Shown here piece by piece: positions 47,464 through 60,546 of a stretch of DNA of 64,000 bases (positions are counted from its first letter, which is position 1; the number at the start of each line of letters is the position of its first letter). The notes below the pieces were generated by a model. That model did not search any database, had not been told where the DNA came from, and saw only the letters and a list, made by a program, of their open reading frames with translations. Location of the stretch: the NCBI GenBank assembly GCA_018389105.1, contig JACATO010000605.1, forward strand, positions 868,001 through 932,000, given 5' to 3'. This DNA comes from Nautilus pompilius (Eukaryota; Mollusca; Cephalopoda; Nautilida; Nautilidae). A program made the translations under genes and the position numbers.

Positions 47464-50400
47464 GTGAGTTAACGACAAAGTCAGGATTTCAAACTTTCTG
47501 AGAGCACTTAATTGTAATCCACCCCTACAACCTCTTGACCGTCACTAAAAATTGAACAAAAGAGGTGACAAAAATAGAAAGGCGGACAACCGCCTAAAAA
47601 ACAAACAGAAGATAAATAATTTTAAATGATGTGTAATTTTGACATTTACACGTTAGAGTCAGTCTCCATACTGCCCCCATGAGTCGAGAACACAAGTTGC
47701 TAACCAAAAGACCCCCAGCTTCTCTCCGAAATATTTAAATCGTGTGTCGTAGTATAGATTGGCCTGTGGCTTTTCGTATTGGTAAGATCAACTTGTTGCT
47801 AAAACTAATAAGTTGCCAGATATTACTGAAAGAAGAGGTCTATTGTAAAGGGAGAGTCAGAATAAGTAAGCTGTTTCGGGGTATATATTTTGTTGGTTTG
47901 CTCGGTGAGTGAGAAAAGAATTGTTTCGTTTTTTGAAAAGATAAAAAACAGATTGGAGTCTGTGGTTTGGCGTGAGACAATAAAGTGAAGGACTGGTCAC
48001 CAAACTTTGCTACATACAAAGTGTAAGCGAATAAGAATATGTTACTCCAGGAATTAACTAGGTCATATTGAAAAGAGAATGAGAGAGAGAGAGAGAGTCA
48101 AATTAAAGAAAATCAACATATCAAAAACAGTCGATGGAAAGTACTAACAATACGATAAACTGTTCTCTAGGAAACCTAAGGAGGAAGAAGGCATCCGTGT
48201 AAGAAATCTGAAATTCTCTTCACTCAAAGACAAAAGAATGCCTGACACTATGATGAATGAGAGGAAGGGTTAAAACGTACAACTTAAAAAGGATAAATTC
48301 AAGGAAGAATCACATTTGTTTAAAAGATATCAAAAGAGAGAAAACAGTAGGAAACAACATGGCATAGGTGATGTAGATTTGTAAGGAAATGTTATAAAAC
48401 AAAACTGGTTGAAAATGAAGATATCCTGTAGTTATTCCCATGTAGAGAAAGTTTTCTTTGTAGAGATTGAAAAGTTTCCTTCACATTGTATCACTCTAAA
48501 GCTCGCAAGTCATATACCCACAAAAACCAAAAAAATTTAGTATTATAAAAGACACTTTATGGAATTTAACCAAAATAATATTGAATAAACGCCATATTGG
48601 AATACAGGTTTATCAAAACATTAAAATAAAAATTAAAAAACAAAGGAATTCATTCTCTCGATCTATTTATCACTCAGATTGTTAAGTCGTGGTATCAAAC
48701 TACCACATCCGGTTGGTTGCGTGCTCTCATTTCTCAGGAAGCCTCGCGGCGAATGTTCTTTCTATATTTACATAATTTTTCTTTTCATCGTCTTCGTGCT
48801 TCGCCACCTTAAAAATCTACTTCATAGTTTCTGAAAACTAAAACAGTGCTACAAATGTTGTCTCTCCGTCGTTTCTTATGCCAAATAAAGTAAGAACAAT
48901 TTATCTCTGTTTACTCCGCTTACAACAGATTGTCTGTTTCAGTAATACTCGGCAACTTTATCATCTTAGCAACAAATTTACATCATTGCTAATAATGAAA
49001 CACGATGGATCATCGCCAAGTAGAAAAGCAATGGCACACGACCTGGAGTATTCTCATTTTTCACTCGCAAGCGCCAGATACGGTTCATCAGAAAGACATC
49101 CAGGCGATTTCATCTTTCGCAACCAGTGACTATGTAAGGATCAGGTGGACAATATTTCGCTCGCTCTTCAAACGGGAATCGGGCAAAGGACCAGCATGCA
49201 TGGTGCAGCAGAGAATCCCTTTATTATTAGAAAAACGGAGTACCTGGAGGAAAATGAAAAGGCAGCACAAGAAAAACAGTGAAGAAAACATAATGCCAAA
49301 GTCGCGCGCCACACCAGGCCGTCCAAGACCCAGATTGTAACTTAAGCCCTCAAATCTAGCAGTCGTACTGGCTGTGTGGGCAAAAGAATGAAGATCTGTC
49401 TATGAACCACGAGTGTCCTCAATCCAGGGGCTGTGAGCGGGGACTGTTTTATGTAATTCTCTTTTTATTTCGATTTCAAATTATCATCAATAAACTTTTG
49501 TTGTGCTCTGATTTATAAAGCCTAATCCGATACATAGTTGTGTTGAAGGCCGTACTGTTTTTCGTCGCCCTCTTTGACCATTTTTCTTGGAGGTGGTCTA
49601 TGGGCGACTACCTAGATTTCGTTTGTGGTAGGAGTAGCAATGGAACTCGATGAAATCAACGAAACCACTTAGCATCAGTGTCTTCCCAATTATGACACGC
49701 GCGCGCTCGGCACAAACTTTAAAAGTACCGAGATATTTGAACACAACAGAGCAAAGTTTGATCATCTTATTGAATTGAGAATTGTTAATGTTGTTTTCAT
49801 GCCAGCCGTTCCACTTCGATACTTCGATGTCATTTTGATGAGTGGGAACTAAGCGACTAAAGACGTTCTTAAAAATTAAATTTCAGTGATTTAGGACAAA
49901 ATTAAGGATGATGTGAAAAGTGTTGCTTAGCATTTAGTGAGAAAAAACTGCGCCAAGAGACCCTAGTAAAAAGGAAGTTGAACATTTTGAAAAAAATCCA
50001 AATGATTGATTTCACATCTGAAAGTATTTCAGTTCAACGTTCCTTGAATGCTGGCCCTATTGACCACCTTTTGGTTTTGTGTACACCTGACTTAAATATT
50101 TCAAATTTATCCTGTAATGCCAGTAATCGGTTATCGGAGGAAAGTTTCCCACTAGGAAAATTTCGGAAGTTATTCGATTAATCCAGTGTGTAGAGGCGCT
50201 AACAGAACAATATGCTATGCCGCGTATGTTGGGCCGTAAACGGCATTAATGGACGCTGCATAAACTTAGAACAAGAGCGATAGTTCTTTCGGGAAGTATA
50301 TACATCTACCGTTCATTTAACACCAATGTTCACAATGTTTGTGAAATTAAATCTCCCTTCCTTTTAATCATGGTTTATTACTGATTAAACTAAATAAGGA

Positions 50401-50725
50401 GAAACGTTCACAAGAACGTTAACCCAGTTTCATTGCTATAAATGCGGGATTCCGTAAACTGATGTATCTGTCTGTCAACCATCTGAAGTGTATATTACTC
50501 TTGGTGGTATGTGCACTATCTAACTATGCATTCTGCTGATGTGACTAGTGTGTACTCTTACACTTATAGTGTTATAATTTGTCTCCTTAACTGTCCAGCT
50601 AACTAGCTCAAGACAAAACATTAATGTTTTCAGATTATTTTCCCCATATGAGACGCCATTATTCTGTTTTTTTTCTTTAGTGATCAACTATCTTAGATCT
50701 CAAGAAGATGAATTATATTTTTCAG
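47464..50725 (+). repeat. Intron almost identical between gene copies (copy 2)
   Basis: The counterpart of 17387-20676. Identity begins at the first intron base and fades about 60 bases before the acceptor, near CGCCATTATTCTGTT. Confidence 0.9.
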
Positions 50726-50860
50726 AATCAAGTGTTGAAATTAGAGAAACAACTACATGAGATACATTCCAATATATCAGTTGCCATTTCGAAAGTGAAT
50801 AATGAACTAACGAATCAAAGAGCAATTAATGAAGAAATGAGTAACACAACGGTAATAGAG
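50726..50860 (+). CDS. Exon: 45-aa coiled-coil segment, copy 2 version
   Basis: The 135-nt phase 0-0 exon has acceptor TATATTTTTCAG and donor GAG|GTAATT. It encodes NQVLKLEKQLHEIHSNISVA, ISKVNNELTNQRAINEEMSN and TTVIE, a clear heptad-like coiled coil. Same length as copy 1's 20677-20811 but a different sequence. Confidence 0.8.
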
Positions 50861-51138
50861 GTAATTGTCCTCGATACATCGAATATGTTTTTTGTTGATC
50901 ACACTTTGCCTACAAAATTATCTTGTTCAAACATGCGTACTACTGATTGGATATCTTTATTAAAGTCACTTTAAACGGGATAATATGTCAGGTTTGTCGT
51001 AAAGTCTTCTTGGACCTTGTTCATGCCAATTCTCTACTTTCTCTTAAAAACTAAAGATGCTCCACTATCTTTATGATATAATGTTGTTTAGCACGCTATA
51101 TTTAATCGTCACGGCAGACTGCATTTTTTTTTTGAAAA

Positions 51139-51235
51139 CAGTACAATTGGGCTGTAAAGCGGGTGAGGAAATAACTTTCAATAATACTTGATGGTGAGCA
51201 AGATGTAGACACTCAAAGATAGGCAAACCACACAT
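51139..51235 (+). pseudogene. Decayed counterpart of exon 21048-21149
   Basis: CAGTACAATTGGGCTGTAAAGCGGGTGAGG aligns with CAGTGGGATCAGTGGCGCTGTAAAGTGGAC of copy 1, followed by matching CTTGATGGTGAGCA and CAAAGATAGGCAAA-type segments. The expected frame hits TAA after 11 codons. The exon appears to have been lost from copy 2. Confidence 0.6.
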
Positions 51236-51504
51236 TTTTTGCCTAAGGGTAAAAATTCATATTTTGATAAACGATGAAATAACTTCAAATTTGATTAAAT
51301 TTCAAATAATGTTATTTAATAATGAACACAAGTACTTATCTGAGCTGATTGCAAAGACTTCTCACTGTGTGATATTGTAGACGTTCGAATTTTTACATAG
51401 AGTTTGTTGGAATATACACGGTTATGAGGAAGTAATCATGCAGTGGATTATATTTACAATCATCATTGATTCTTTCTCTTGTGCTTTGTTGTTTCGTACT
51501 GTAG

Positions 51505-51689
51505 TTCCCAAAATGACCAACAGTTGTTGGCATAAATTTGCAAAAATGAAACGTGAGGAATTGCAAAACGTTTTTGAAAATATGAAAAAACGTGTGGAAA
51601 AAATGTCTAAACTGAGTGGGGCTCATTTTCAGCATTTATTGTGCTACATAGCTTATTGTAAGAATTGCTGTATTGAAATATTGAAATAA
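51505..51689 (+). CDS. Candidate extra exon or terminal exon in copy 2
   Basis: A good acceptor (GTTTCGTACTGTAG) precedes an open frame encoding PKMTNSCWHKFAKMKREELQ, NVFENMKKRVEKMSKLSG and a Cys-rich tail ending in TAA. The composition resembles the coiled-coil exons. However, it opens in phase 1 while the preceding exon ends in phase 0, so it does not join the model cleanly. Absent from copy 1. Confidence 0.3.
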
Positions 51690-53716
51690 AAACATAATAC
51701 ATTTTCCACTGCATAATTACTTCTTGGTTACCCTGTATGCGTAGCAACTGACTGTTTGTTATATTTACCTTAGCTAAAACCGAATGCACTCAAAAGTATA
51801 ATACTGTTATAAATATATAACTCCATATATTATATTAGTTTTCAAAATATTTCGCTTTCCGAACACCTAGTACTTACTTATAGCATAAATATAATCCAAA
51901 TTATATTTGTCGAAACAAGTATACTTTAAATTTTAAACGATAATATGAAGAAAAATTAGAAGTTCAAATCCCAGCATCAATATTGGCTGTCTACAGTATC
52001 TAAAGACTCTGAAAACACATCATTCTACTTGTGACGCAAAAGTACTAACTCAGTTACAGATACTGTAGTGAGTTTTGTAGCATAACACGTGATAATTGGA
52101 GTTATCTCAGATTACAGTTGTGACACTGACGCGGTAAATAAGCATAAAGTAATAGACATAAAATAATGCTTTTAATAACATCATCATGTAATTTCAAGAA
52201 ACGTTTATTAATGCCATTATTGTAAGCTTCAAATATTTCAATAAATGAATTTTTTAATCAAAGACAAGAACAGTTGATCAAATATCGTAAAATTTATTTA
52301 TAAGGTAAAAAAACTATTAACTAATTGACAATTCGTATATTGTGTATAAATAACGAAATAAAAAGAAAAAATTATGTTGTTATGACATTCAAATACAATA
52401 CGATCATTTTCGATGAAAATATTTTTTGTCTTCATTGCTGTTTCTTTCTCGAGTGCACAACATCAGTGAACATTAACACTTTTACCCCTTAATTAACAAG
52501 TGCCAGGAGTCAAGCTGATGAAAACTTCTCTAATAATATTCAAATCATAAATGCACGAGTCGAATTCCTTCCATACACAAGATGGTACCAGTAATACTTA
52601 ATTACTTTGAAATCAAAAACGTTCCCACGAGTGGTCATGCAAGGAAAAACTGCTTCTTAGCCAGGGCTAACAGGGTTTTCGTAAAGACCCATCAGGGCTG
52701 ACCTCGGTGTCCGCTCGCTCTTGTTTCCCAGCTCAGGGTTAGACAGCACCAGAAGATTCTAGGCCTGTTTAGCCACGTGTTGTGCTGCATCATCCAGAGC
52801 AAAAGAAGATACAATACGTTATTTAGAGTTATTAATACTTATGTCAATGATTATAGAAACATAAAGTGCATTTTACCATCCAATCACATTGAAGTACAGG
52901 CTGAGGTTCTAGTGCTCAATAGCTAAAAATAACGAGAAAACCCTGACCAGATAGCATCCTCGTGCACGTTAATGATTTTCCAGATGAATGCTCAGCGTCT
53001 CAAATTTCGGATTATTCTGTCGTGTTTCCTGAACTAAACCTGTGAGGTGCACATTTCTGCGTCTGCGTTTACTGCCGTCCACACAAATTCACTGCAGCCT
53101 GTTGGTTCAGGAACCACGACAGATTTAGTGACGGCATCATCATGGTGTGGCTAACTTGAAATATTCTAACAATGCGGTATCAATTAGATTTTTATCCCAA
53201 CAGTTTTTATTTAGATAATATTTACTATAGATTATACTGACACTACTGCTTGGCAGTGCTCGCCGCTACACAGCATGGGTCACAAGTTTTGTCAGGGAAC
53301 AAATTTAATGTCTTCTGCTTCTGTCAGCACCTGGTTATATTTTGCTCACCAAAAATATCTGAGGTTAGTTAAGTGATTGTATCGCAGAGCTGTCAGCAAC
53401 TTCCTGCAGCTTTGCAAAAGAAGTCAGTAACTTGCTGACTCTATGGATACCGTCAGCTAGGGATGTAATGCATGTGCCGTACCAAGAGGCGAGGCAGTCT
53501 TGTAGTCGCGCACTGTAACCATGGCGTCATGTGATGTAACATCGTTAAATGATGCAGGCATTAGGAAACAGAATGTTATTGTGAACGCTTCTCACTATCT
53601 TAAAACACGATTTCTGACACATTTCATATTCACATCAGCAGAGATTATCGTACAGACAACACATATCGTATTTAGATAAGAGCATCCCTTGCATTTTTTA
53701 AGTATTTGGATATTAA
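51690..53716. other. Copy 2-specific intron sequence
   Basis: About 2 kb with no counterpart in copy 1. The stretch 52640-53560 is richer in GC than its flanks and may be an inserted element, but I see no ends or coding motifs. Confidence 0.4.
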
Positions 53717-54666
53717 AGAAAACAGCTGACTAAATCACCTGTCATTCAGAAAAATCTTTGGCAGCATAAACATAACAGGAAAGCTTCAGCTAAGAGATAA
53801 AATCTAGAAATATTATCGGTCGCTAGGGAAGCAGGGACATGAATTGGAGAAATAAGCGAAAAGCTTGCAAATTGATTTAAAGAAATGTGGTCCACAAGAC
53901 GGCACCTTCCATGATGGGAATTGCTGTGGAACACACGAGAATGCAGACAGCGCTTCACTGATAATAGTCAATATGACCACAGAGACAAAGACGACCAGGA
54001 CAACGGGATTAGAACTGTACAGCTGGAAAGTGGCAGATGAGGTGGGAATGGAACCACAAGCTAGTGCCAGTTTAGAAGTATAGAAAACTTAAAGTTGTAG
54101 TCTTGCATATGGACAGCATCATCAACTAACATTTTTATCAAATTAAATGAATGACTTGCATCGGCCGAAAACAAACCAGCTGTGTACCTCAGAGTTAAAC
54201 CAACATTCAATGCATTCAGTGAAAATGTTTGACTAATATCAAAGAACAAAATGGAAAAGATTTTGAATCATCTTACGGTTCTACTTTTGCTTGGAGGCTG
54301 GTATCTTGAAACCAGCCCTTTCTTATGCAAGACTTTGGGCATACGCGCATGTGTCGATATCTTTGCTTTTCATCTGAGGTTATATTACCTAAACTGTATC
54401 CGAGTTTTTTCTGGTTAATTATTCCTTTACTTTATAAATGTTTCTCTTAGTATTGGTAGTTAGACGGTCCGTGTGCATTAAATGCTTCGTCATTTAAGGT
54501 AGCATTTGCAGATAAATTTATTCATCAGACTTCTTTAAAAGAATGTATCTTAAGAAATGAAAGTAAATAATACTAACTATGGCAGTTGAATCGATTTACT
54601 ACTCATAATATTGTTGGCTTGTTTTTTTTTCTCCAATTACCAAATATATATTGTGATCTGTTTCAG

Positions 54667-54816
54667 AAATACATACAGTATGCGATGAGCATCCTAAGCC
54701 AACGAAATAATAAACTGAGGAAAAGGATGGAATATTTGAATACTTACCGTGACATTCATAGAAGGATTGAGAACACAAAGCATGATGACCTAAAAGAATG
54801 TCGAACCACGTTAGAA
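54667..54816 (+). CDS. Exon: 50-aa coiled-coil segment, copy 2
   Basis: Identical in sequence, splice sites and phase to 22400-22549. The pyrimidine tract just upstream differs slightly (TTTTTTTTTCTCC against a longer T run), marking the start of the near-identical part of block C. Confidence 0.85.
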
Positions 54817-55562
54817 GTAAGTGTCAAACCTGTTCTCAATCTTTTTATCTTCTGTAAAGAAAAATAACCAAGTAGTACTTTTCCATTCTTTCTGAAAAGG
54901 GCGCCACAAGACAGTCGGTACTCGTTAAGCAGTATGCGTTAATATTTAATAAGAAAAGCAAGGAATCCTAAACAACCTTAAGAAAAGGAAAGTATAGATA
55001 GCTCCAGATTCTTTGTGCTATATCCAATTTAATCTTAATTAGTATAAGTTTTCTACTAAGATCAGAGTCACTTTAAATCTTTTTGTGTTGCGCTTGGATG
55101 TCCAATAAACTCATCAGTTTAGGAAAATTCTAGAAGAATAAACAATGTTGAAAATTACAAAGTAAATCCGCGGTTTACCTGCTTTATTTAAAAATTATCT
55201 TTATAAAAATATAAATCAATCAATTCTCAGATCTTTTTTCTGAAATATCTACGCGAAAACCTCTGTACATTTGTGTGCTGTTTTGTTATAAAATTTTTGG
55301 ACATAAAGAAAAATCGAACTATTGTACAAAGATTGTGCGTGTATAAAAGTCATGCACTACGGAAAGTCTTGTGTAAATTTAATTCCGAGAAAAACATTAC
55401 CTTTATAAATAAAGCTAATTTATTTGCGTCTGTACTGTCTCAAAAATGCATTTATTCCTGTTACATTAAGTGTAATTGTTTTTCCTAAATTCTCTCATCT
55501 GTTTAGATATTTCTGAAATTTCTTCACTTTTTACCTTCGCTATCTTGTTCTTGTTGATCTAG

Positions 55563-55661
55563 AAAAAAAGGAGAGAGACAAATGAATGTGAAAGGAACGT
55601 GGGCAAGCTGCAGATCACCACATATCAGCATATACTGATGGATTATGGAGAGAGGCTTGAG
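55563..55661 (+). CDS. Exon: 33-aa segment, copy 2
   Basis: Identical to 23296-23394, including the weak GTGCAG donor. Confidence 0.7.
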
Positions 55662-56109
55662 GTGCAGTAAATATTTTAATTAAATCAAAATTTTCGATGA
55701 TCTTACAGTTATAACAAATATTTTAATAATTAAGAACGAGAAAAAATGTGACCTTTCTGATACAAGCTGAATCTATTATTTACCAACATTTGAAAAAATT
55801 AAATAATAAATAACTTATCCATGTAGCTCCATCAATAAGCTGGGTACTTGAAAGGATTTTTATCACGTACTGAGAAGACAATGTTTTAGTAGATTTCTCA
55901 TTCAAATTTGGATTGCAATTCAAAAAAGATAAGGAATCTCTGTTAAGTAAATTTAAGTTATATGATTTAATTGGAATCAGACGAGCATCTGGAAAATTGC
56001 TGGATTCAGTATAAAAAGAAAAAGAGGAAAAATCAGAAAGTCCCAACTACAAGGCAGATAGTTTTTCTTCTTTCTTTGTCTTACCTAAGGATTCGGAAAC
56101 ATTACTAAC

Positions 56110-56216
56110 AATTTATTTCACACGTGACTTAAGATCAATTTATTTCACACGTGACTTAAGATCAATTTATTTCACACGTGACTTAAGATCAATTTATTTC
56201 ACACGTGACTTAGATC
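56110..56216. repeat. 27-bp tandem repeat, four units (copy 2)
   Basis: Same four units as 23844-23950, including the one-base-shorter last unit that provides the exon acceptor. Unit number has not changed since the duplication. Confidence 0.97.
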
Positions 56217-56312
56217 AATTTGCGGTGGAAATTCTTAAAGAAAATACTGTCATTTGAATTGCGAAAAAAAAGTATGTATAATTTTTTTGAGGAAGTAGAG
56301 TACGAAAAACGT
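56214..56312 (+). CDS. Exon: 33-aa basic/acidic segment, copy 2
   Basis: Identical to 23948-24046, with the same acceptor in the tandem repeat and the same CGT|GTAAGT donor. Confidence 0.65.
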
Positions 56313-56362
56313 GTAAGTGCAGTAGTGTAGATTTTGACTTTATTGTAAATTTGACATAAGAG

Positions 56363-56473
56363 CAGCTTAAACGACTGGAAAGTGATAGTGAAGAAGATCC
56401 CGTAGATGGGTGGAGTAGAAAATACAGAAGATTGGAAAATGACTTTAATGGCTTCGAGAAAAACAAATTTTGA
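56363..56473 (+). CDS. Candidate alternative terminal exon, copy 2
   Basis: Identical to 24097-24207; the same doubts apply (50-nt intron, poor acceptor). Confidence 0.35.
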   Translation, partial: QLKRLESDSEEDPVDGWSRKYRRLENDFNGFEKNKF

Positions 56474-58767
56474 ATTTTGTGGAATTTTTCTATAACCTGA
56501 ATTATACATATGTAATGACGTTGATTAAAGCATCAGTTATGACCTGCTTCGGCTGATTTGTATAATTGTCTGAGAAATCCCTTCTTTGTTTTCCAAGATG
56601 ATTATCTAAAGAGCATGACTACGAACAACCAATATTGCCTTGAAAGAAAAAAGATCCCTGATTAATCTGTGGAAAAAATCTAACATCGAAATTATTCTGT
56701 CTGACGGGTAAAAGCTACAGTACACATAGCTGAAACAGAGTGCCATAAAAAAGATAATAGAACAACCTGACTATAAGAAGAACATAAATTATTACAAAAT
56801 TTAATACAATCTGTTGAAAGGAGATTGAATAACATAATGAATGATTGTCCTGGCATTACACAAGAATTCCCAAAGAGTATAACTCAATTACAGACAAAAT
56901 TACTGCTCCAAAACTCCATATCACTAGAACTCCGCTCATCCACATTTTCAGCTGCATTAATTCCTACTGTCAGATGCTTCCTGCAAATCTTCTAAAAATT
57001 TTGATTTCATCAGCAAGAAGACAGATTTGTTAGTCCGACTCATTTTTTGGAAATAAATAGAAATTCTATCATTATGTTTTTAGATAGACTACTGATCTCT
57101 ACTGTAGAGTCTGTTCACTAACGCCTCTACAGACGAGGCCCTCTGTGTAGTGAGAACAAAACTATAGGAGGACGATAACTACAATGTATATTACTGACAC
57201 ACGATTATTGAATCAATACTTCCCAACAATTCTAATACTTCTTATATGAAGGCTGCTTCAATAAACAGACTGAGACCGAGGAAGTATCGATGAGTGCACA
57301 GATGTCACCGATCTAAACTAACTTGCAGATGGATGACATCATTTACCAAACCAAAAATATGCGTGCGATATGTCAATGGTTATCATTGCTTATCACACAG
57401 TAAACTACAGGAATATGTTTCTACTATATAAAAACGGTATACACGTAGACATCAAATTTACCATTAAACGGCTGAGTACCAATAAGTTTCCATTCCTTAA
57501 TTTAATAATCATATCCTAATCATCAAACGAGAAAAATCTAATTAAAAGAGTACGACAAAAGAAACACAGCAAGATATATTTGCATCTGAACTACAATTTT
57601 CATGAAAGAATGAAAATAAGAATTATCAAATATTTTGTCAGATACGGTAATGTTTAAACTACTGGTGTTACACGAATCAAAGAAATACTGATATTCACAT
57701 CTAAACAAAATGGATATCCAGTTTCATATGCTACGAATAACATGAACCAAAGCCAGGACTGAAGAAGAAGAGAAAAATACAAAAACATCGTAATAGCTTT
57801 TATCAACGGTACATCAAAACGGGTTTCGTCTGTGTAAGAGTTTAGCATCCGAGTTGTCTATTATCGTTATGGCAGGATACTTAAAGATCTGACCGGTTTA
57901 TCTCATATTAACATAGGGCAGCTACAAATACAGTTTACGCACCCGTAATTGTGTGAAACAGTACATGAGAGAAACAAAAAGACCCACCATAATTAGCGTG
58001 GAAAAACGGAAAAGTGGCACAAAGTAGAGATTTATAAAAGCCAACCTAACCCGATCGTGCCTGGTCATGTAATAAACACATTCGAGGAAACAGTTGTAAT
58101 TGCACAAAATAAAATCAACATTATCAAAATAAGCCATCTGATCTGCGTAGTGTAAAAATCAGATATGTGATTAACCTATATTCAGACAAAAGTTGAACAT
58201 AAACAAGCTGTTTAGTTAGTGGGGCGAATACCTAAGTGATTTAGTGGATACATAAATCGATTAAGAATAAAAAGTTTCAAATCCACTCCTCCAAAGCTAA
58301 AAACTTTTTAATAAATCGCTGGTTTCATCACTTTTAAAGAAACCAAGCTCGCCAATGTTTAATTTTACTCTGCCATAAGATAGAATTAAAATGATCATAA
58401 CAGAAATCAAAAAGAAAAAATTTTCATACAATTAGGCATTTTCACTAACTATTGTTCTTCTAAAGTACCAGGTGTGAATCTTATAGAAATATATGGAACG
58501 TGGACAACTTAAAAATATCACAAATAAAGAAGACTTTTGGAAAGTATTTAAAATCAGAATTAGCAATAAAATAAGCAAACGTTTCAACTTGTTTTATTTT
58601 TTCATAAATATTGTAATGAAAACATTACCATTATAATATTTTTGTTACTTATTTATTTGAAAAAATTAAATATATTTTCCATTATTTCATATAATTCATG
58701 ATAAAGTAAAAATTCTTATGTTTTTGAATTCCAAAGTATAACTTTTGATGCTATCGGTTTATTGAAG

Positions 58768-58872
58768 GAGCGAACCCTCGATATACTACCCAAAGCAGCA
58801 AAAATGGAGGTTGAACTAGATATCATAGGAAGGAATCTGCTCAGAACGTTGAAAATCTTTGAACAGAGAAAG
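58768..58872 (+). CDS. Exon: 35-aa coiled-coil segment, copy 2
   Basis: Identical to 26502-26606 in sequence, phase and splice sites. Confidence 0.75.
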
Positions 58873-60225
58873 GTAAACCTCGATAAATATTTCAGTTAAC
58901 TGAATCTATCCGTTGCAAAATAGGAATCTATTATGGCTCCTACAAGGCCCCTGAGGCATAGAATTTCTTAACAGACAATTTTAATGTATGTACGTTATAA
59001 CCATTGGTTAACAGTTGGCAAATTATTCCATGAAATTTTTAGTATTTCATTTTTAGAACTTTGCGGATATATGATTGTGAAGCCTCGAAGTATTACCTGT
59101 TGTAGAAAGCTTACAGTATTTGATTGTGTCTACTCTTTCAAAACTATTAATTGTTTTAAAAACAAGTCTCCTTCTAATCATCTTGCACCCAAACTGGACA
59201 CATTTAACATTTTCACTTGTTCATTATCTTCTAAATATTTACAACTTGAATACACTCAAAGTCACATAATGTATAGAAATATGTGTAAAACTAAATAAAC
59301 CACCCTTTTGTACGTTTAGCGTAATATCTTTACACGTAAAGTTGATAACTGTAACACTTTAACAACGGTGGTTTTAAAGGGATAGCATTAGAATTTGGAG
59401 AAGGTAAACCGTCATTCTTTTTTCTGTGCCATCGTTTATCCACACCAGTTTGATGTTTAAATGGCATAATTAAATAATATATATTAATTCCAGAAAAGAA
59501 ATATGGCAAGAAATAGTTAAGTAGCTGTATGATCAAAGCAGAAACAAAAGTCCGACACAGAGACTGACATAAATAAACAGACACCCTGATCAAACGATCA
59601 GAATAGATACAGGCCATGGGAAGCCTTCGAGTGTTGACGGCAGCGCATCAAACAGGGTTCCTGGTACCTCAGAGAATTTGAGAAAGAATGTATTGCTTTT
59701 ATTCGGCCGGAGGTTAGTAAAAGCCAGTCAAAAGCATTTTGGCAATGAACATTTCTCTGTCCAATACAAGAGAATCTATGACAAGACCGTTCAAGTGGAT
59801 CCTGGATGTCCATAGAGAACAGAAAGTATACTTTATATGTAGAGAGGAACTTGGAAACCTAAACCTGAGTGTAATGTAAAATAACACATGCAGGCGTCTA
59901 TGAGAAATATCAAACGTTATCTCTACAGCATGAGGTACAACAAATGAGCGGTGACATGAAAATTACCTCATGTCATGTCAGTTACGACTGTTATGGGAAA
60001 AGAATATGCTACTACTACATCTTCATATTATTAGTATCATTTAAATTCCTCCGATGCTTACAGACAGTGGTTGTACATTTATGTAGCGACATGTGGCACA
60101 AGAAAGATCAGTAAGACATATAGCTGTATAGTTAGTTATCTGTCTGTCATGATATATAAAAAAAAACAATTCTGATTACATGACGCTAACAGCGTATGTT
60201 CTGCCAAGGAATTGTAAATTCTTTC

Positions 60226-60546
60226 CAATACGTAAATTTGGAGCCAAGCTTCGATACGTATAAAGAGAGCATTAATTTGAGAGAAGATGGCGCCCCGGCT
60301 CACACCAAACTTGCATCGCGAAGATGGAAAGAAAGTCAAAGCATTAAAAACAACTCTTCCATGAGCTGGTCACCACTGCGCATAAATTCCTGTGAGCAAC
60401 TGTGAACCATATTCGAACAATCCTCACGAAAGTTTAAAAAAAAACCCAATTTCACCGAATACCAAAACTGAATCTTTCTTCCACAGTATTTCGTAATGTG
60501 TTGATTTCTTAATAAAAAGAATGGGCTGCACTACAAAATATTAACA
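60226..60546 (+). pseudogene. C-terminal fragment of a Tc1-like transposase (copy 2)
   Basis: Duplicate of 27960-28280, with the DGAPAHT motif at about 60283 and the same stops. Confidence 0.65.
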
